Source: UBA2329 sp964577215 | GTDB lineage: Bacteria; Bacteroidota; Bacteroidia; Chitinophagales; Saprospiraceae | Direction of reading: 5' to 3' | NCBI GenBank assembly: GCA_964577215.1 | Contig: CAZNYK010000080.1 | Span: 1 to 18,096, forward strand | Length of the DNA: 18,096 bases | Part shown: positions 15,831 through 18,096 of the stretch, in pieces | Position numbering within the stretch: position 1 is the stretch's first letter | How the letters are laid out: the number at the start of each line of letters is the position of its first letter | Translations under genes and position numbers: made by a program | The notes under the pieces: generated by a model | Seen by the model: only the letters and a program-made list of their open reading frames with translations | Told to the model about the DNA's origin: nothing | Databases searched by the model: none

Positions 15831-15871
15831 GCGAGCTGTGAGCCTTGGGCTTCACCAGGCTCATAGCTCGC
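15831..15871 (+). terminator. Strong stem-loop after the multi-LamG gene, likely terminator
   Basis: The arms GCGAGCTGTGAGCCT (15831-15845) and AGGCTCATAGCTCGC (15857-15871) pair over 15 bp with one G-U wobble, around an 11-base loop. It begins 15 bases after the stop codon. The following GATTGTTCTTG is only moderately T-rich, so termination may be partial, or the element may be a dispersed palindromic repeat. Confidence 0.55.
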
Positions 15872-15917
15872 GATTGTTCTTGATGCAACGATTTTTCAGA
15901 ATATTTGCCTTTCTCTC

Positions 15918-16967
15918 ATGGTAAAGCGCTTTTCTGAGAATCCGATTCTCACCAAAGGGGACATCAGCCCCAGCCACCCGGATTGGGTGGTGGAATGTGT
16001 ACTCAACCCCGGCGCATTCCGTTTTGAAGGCAAAACCTGGCTTTTGCTGAGGGTAGCGGAACGCCCCGTGCAAAAAGAAGGCATGGTATCGTTTCCCGTT
16101 ATGAACGGAGAAGGGGAGTTTAAGATCATGGAATTTGATTTGGATGACTCCTCATTAGACCTTTCCGATGCCAGGATTGTGGGATACAAGGGCAAGACCT
16201 ACCTTTCCACTATCTCACACCTTCGCTTGGTGTGCAGCAATGACGGGGTGCATTTTTACGAGCCGGCGGGTTTTCCCACCCAAATATTCGGGCAGGGAAC
16301 GCTGGAGACATTCGGAATTGAAGATTGCCGGGTCAGCCTGATTGAGGGAATTTACCACCTTTCCTACACACAGGTATCGGAAAATGGCGTCGGCGTCGGC
16401 CTTATCCGCACCGCCGACTGGCGAAATCTCAGCCGGGAGGGCATGATCCTGCCTCCCCACAACAAGGACTGCGCGCTCTTTGAGGAGAAGATCGGCGATA
16501 AGTACTACTGCCTGCACCGGCCCTCCGGCATCGGCCTTGGAGGAAATTATATTTGGGTTTCATCTTCCCCTGACCTGTTGCACTGGGGCAGGCACCATTG
16601 TATCCTTCACACCCGCGAGGGCTGGTGGGACAGCGCGCGCGTAGGCGCCGGAGCTGCCCCCGTCAAAACGCCGGAAGGCTGGCTTGAAATTTATCACGGC
16701 GCCGATCACCAACACCGGTACTGCCTGGGTGCTGTACTGCTCGATCCCGAAGATCCTTCCAAAGTACTTGCCCGCTCTCAGCACCCGCTGCTGGAACCTT
16801 CTTTAAGTTATGAACGGAAAGGATTCTTCGGCAATGTGGTATTCACCAACGGCCATATTGTACATGGAGATGAGATCACGCTGTATTACGGCGCCTCGGA
16901 TGAGGTAATTTGTGGGGCCACGCTGTCGATTGGGGAGATTTTGGAAGAACTGTTGAAGTTGGCCTGA
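15918..16967 (+). CDS. GH130-family mannoside phosphorylase / beta-mannosidase
   Basis: The 349-residue protein resembles glycoside hydrolase family 130, five-bladed beta-propeller enzymes that phosphorolyse or hydrolyse beta-mannosides. Motifs seen: ENPILT at the N-terminus (7-12), LNPGAF (29-34), LLLRVAER (42-49), GIEDCR (133-138) and VGAGAAPVKTPEGWLEIYHG in the second half. Asp136 is the candidate general acid; family members more commonly have Pro or Ala after this Asp, while here it is Cys137. Length fits a single-domain enzyme. No signal peptide is seen, so it should act in the cytoplasm on imported oligosaccharides. Subfamily, and hence phosphorylase versus hydrolase and the linkage, cannot be decided by eye. 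A possible own promoter lies just upstream (TTG at 15880-15882, 17 bp, AATATTTG at 15900-15907), but it would leave a leader of only about 5 bases. A stem-loop separates it from the LamG gene, so its membership in the same operon is uncertain. Confidence 0.82.
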   Translation: MVKRFSENPILTKGDISPSHPDWVVECVLNPGAFRFEGKTWLLLRVAERPVQKEGMVSFPVMNGEGEFKIMEFDLDDSSLDLSDARIVGYKGKTYLSTISHLRLVCSNDGVHFYEPAGFPTQIFGQGTLETFGIEDCRVSLIEGIYHLSYTQVSENGVGVGLIRTADWRNLSREGMILPPHNKDCALFEEKIGDKYYCLHRPSGIGLGGNYIWVSSSPDLLHWGRHHCILHTREGWWDSARVGAGAAPVKTPEGWLEIYHGADHQHRYCLGAVLLDPEDPSKVLARSQHPLLEPSLSYERKGFFGNVVFTNGHIVHGDEITLYYGASDEVICGATLSIGEILEELLKLA

Positions 16968-16972
16968 GGCGC

Positions 16973-18073
16973 TCATCTCAGCACTTCTCCTGTTTCCCCA
17001 TCAAAAAAGTACATGCGCTCCACTTCGGCATAGAGCGGCAATCTGCAGGGAGGTTCAATGACCTCATCGGCAGAAAGGCGGGCCGTAATGGCGCCGCCCG
17101 GCAGCTCGGCGAAGACAAAGCTTTCGTGGCCGAGGCGCTCTACGAACTGTATCTCCGCTTCAAATTCCACGAATTGCGCCGGGTTTCCGGGAGGATTCGC
17201 GTGAATGTGCTCAGGGCGAATGCCCAGAACCGCTTTCCGGCCTGAATGGGCAGCATTGCCAGCAGATCCGGGTAGCCTGACCGAAAAGGCAGCCGCATCA
17301 GCGCTTTGGAAAAATGCGCCCTCCTGTTCATGTACGATCCTGCCTTCTATAAAATTCATGGGCGGCGAGCCGATGAAGCCGGCCACGAAGCGATTTTCAG
17401 GATAGCGGTACAGGTTTTGCGGGGTGTCTATCTGTTGGATTTCGCCTTTGTCCATCACGGCGATCCGGTCGCCGAGGGTCATGGCTTCCACTTGGTCGTG
17501 GGTGACGTACACCACGGTGGTTTGCAGTTTTTTGTGCAGCCGTGCGATCTCCAGGCGCATCTGCCCCCGCAGTTTGGCGTCTAAGTTGCTCAGAGGCTCG
17601 TCGAAGAGGAATACCTTGGGATTGCGCACAATGGCCCTCCCGATGGCCACGCGTTGCCGCTGCCCGCCCGACATGGCTTTGGGTTTGCGGTCCAGCAGGG
17701 GTTCTATTTCGAGAATACGTGCCGCTTCCATGACTTTTTCCCGGATAGCCGCTTTACTTAGTCCCCTGATTTTCAAACCGAAAGCGAGATTGTCGTAAGC
17801 CGTCATGTGGGGGTAAAGGGCATAGTTTTGGAAAACGATGGCAATGTCTCGGTTTTTCGGCGGCAGGTCGTTCACTACTTTTCCGTCAATGGAAAGCGTA
17901 CCGGAACTGATCTCTTCCAGGCCGGCGATCATGCGCAGCAAGGTGGATTTGCCGCAGCCGGAAGGGCCGACGAGCACCATGAATTCTTTGTCGCGGATCT
18001 CAAAATCAGCGTCTTTTATGGCGTTGACTTTCCCGTAGTTTTTCGTGACGTGGTCAAAGCGGATGGATGCCAT
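16973..18073 (-). CDS. ugpC: MalK/UgpC-type ABC transporter ATP-binding protein
   Basis: This 366-residue protein is the ATPase of a carbohydrate-uptake (CUT1) ABC importer. It shows Walker A GPSGCGKST (36-44), Q-loop Gln82 in FQNYALYPH, ABC signature MSGGQRQR (134-141), Walker B VFLFDEP (154-160) with D-loop SNLDA, and the H-loop THDQVEA (191-197). A C-terminal TOBE/OB-like regulatory region follows, with GIRPEH and a closing EVERMYFFDGETGEVLR. Length and order are standard. The symbol reflects the usual family name and does not establish glycerol-3-phosphate as substrate; MalK/MsmX-type sugar ATPases look the same. No permease or binding protein lies in the window, so any partners are beyond the right edge or elsewhere. 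The gene converges on the GH130 gene, with 5 bp between the stop codons. Only 23 bp upstream of the start are visible and no promoter is apparent there. Confidence 0.93.
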   Translation of the reverse strand: MASIRFDHVTKNYGKVNAIKDADFEIRDKEFMVLVGPSGCGKSTLLRMIAGLEEISSGTLSIDGKVVNDLPPKNRDIAIVFQNYALYPHMTAYDNLAFGLKIRGLSKAAIREKVMEAARILEIEPLLDRKPKAMSGGQRQRVAIGRAIVRNPKVFLFDEPLSNLDAKLRGQMRLEIARLHKKLQTTVVYVTHDQVEAMTLGDRIAVMDKGEIQQIDTPQNLYRYPENRFVAGFIGSPPMNFIEGRIVHEQEGAFFQSADAAAFSVRLPGSAGNAAHSGRKAVLGIRPEHIHANPPGNPAQFVEFEAEIQFVERLGHESFVFAELPGGAITARLSADEVIEPPCRLPLYAEVERMYFFDGETGEVLR

Positions 18074-18096
18074 GAGGGTCTTTTGAAGGTTAAAGG

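Noticed and set aside
16964..16981. CTGAG...CTCAG inverted repeat across the convergent stop codons
   Set aside because: Only 5 bp of stem with an 8-base loop and no T-tract; too weak to call a bidirectional terminator.

Overview
The window comes from a member of the Bacteroidota, plausibly a Saprospiria-like marine or wastewater lineage with a moderately high GC content. The phylum call rests on four things: a SusC/SusD outer-membrane pair, two secreted proteins ending in type IX secretion (T9SS) sorting domains, a promoter of the TAnnTTTG type, and start codons preceded by A-rich stretches rather than Shine-Dalgarno boxes. The finer placement is a guess. Two runs of exactly 100 N (1192-1291 and 2675-2774) are scaffold gaps of unknown true size, so this is a draft or metagenome assembly.

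Left part (1-2674, minus strand): a carboxynorspermidine/saccharopine dehydrogenase-family gene that reaches the window edge, and a class II lysyl-tRNA synthetase that has lost its C-terminal part in the first gap. Both are housekeeping-type genes and do not obviously belong to what follows.

Central part (2779-15815): an apparent polysaccharide utilization locus. An AraC-type regulator (minus strand) faces a plus-strand series of four genes: SusC-like TonB-dependent transporter, SusD-like glycan-binding lipoprotein, a secreted multidomain protein (unclassified helical N-terminal domain, two Ig/PKD-like domains, LamG, T9SS tail), and a large secreted protein made of five LamG domains, two FN3 domains and a T9SS tail. 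The control region between the regulator and susC holds a 12-bp direct repeat at 19-bp spacing, an overlapping inverted repeat and a TAnnTTTG promoter. This is the layout expected for an AraC-controlled operon. A strong stem-loop follows the fourth gene.

Right part (15918-18073): a cytoplasmic GH130-type mannoside phosphorylase/hydrolase on the plus strand. It is followed, convergently and only 5 bp away, by a MalK/UgpC-type ABC transporter ATPase on the minus strand.

Working model (inference): the surface LamG proteins and the unclassified barrel-like protein bind or process a glycan, SusCD imports fragments, and GH130 may break down a beta-mannoside in the cytoplasm under control of the AraC-type sensor. 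The most notable items are the unclassified N-terminal domain at 8533-11652, the A-B-A-B duplication of LamG domains in 11709-15815, and the operator architecture at 3771-3838. No RNA genes, CRISPR arrays, insertion sequences or attachment sites were recognised.
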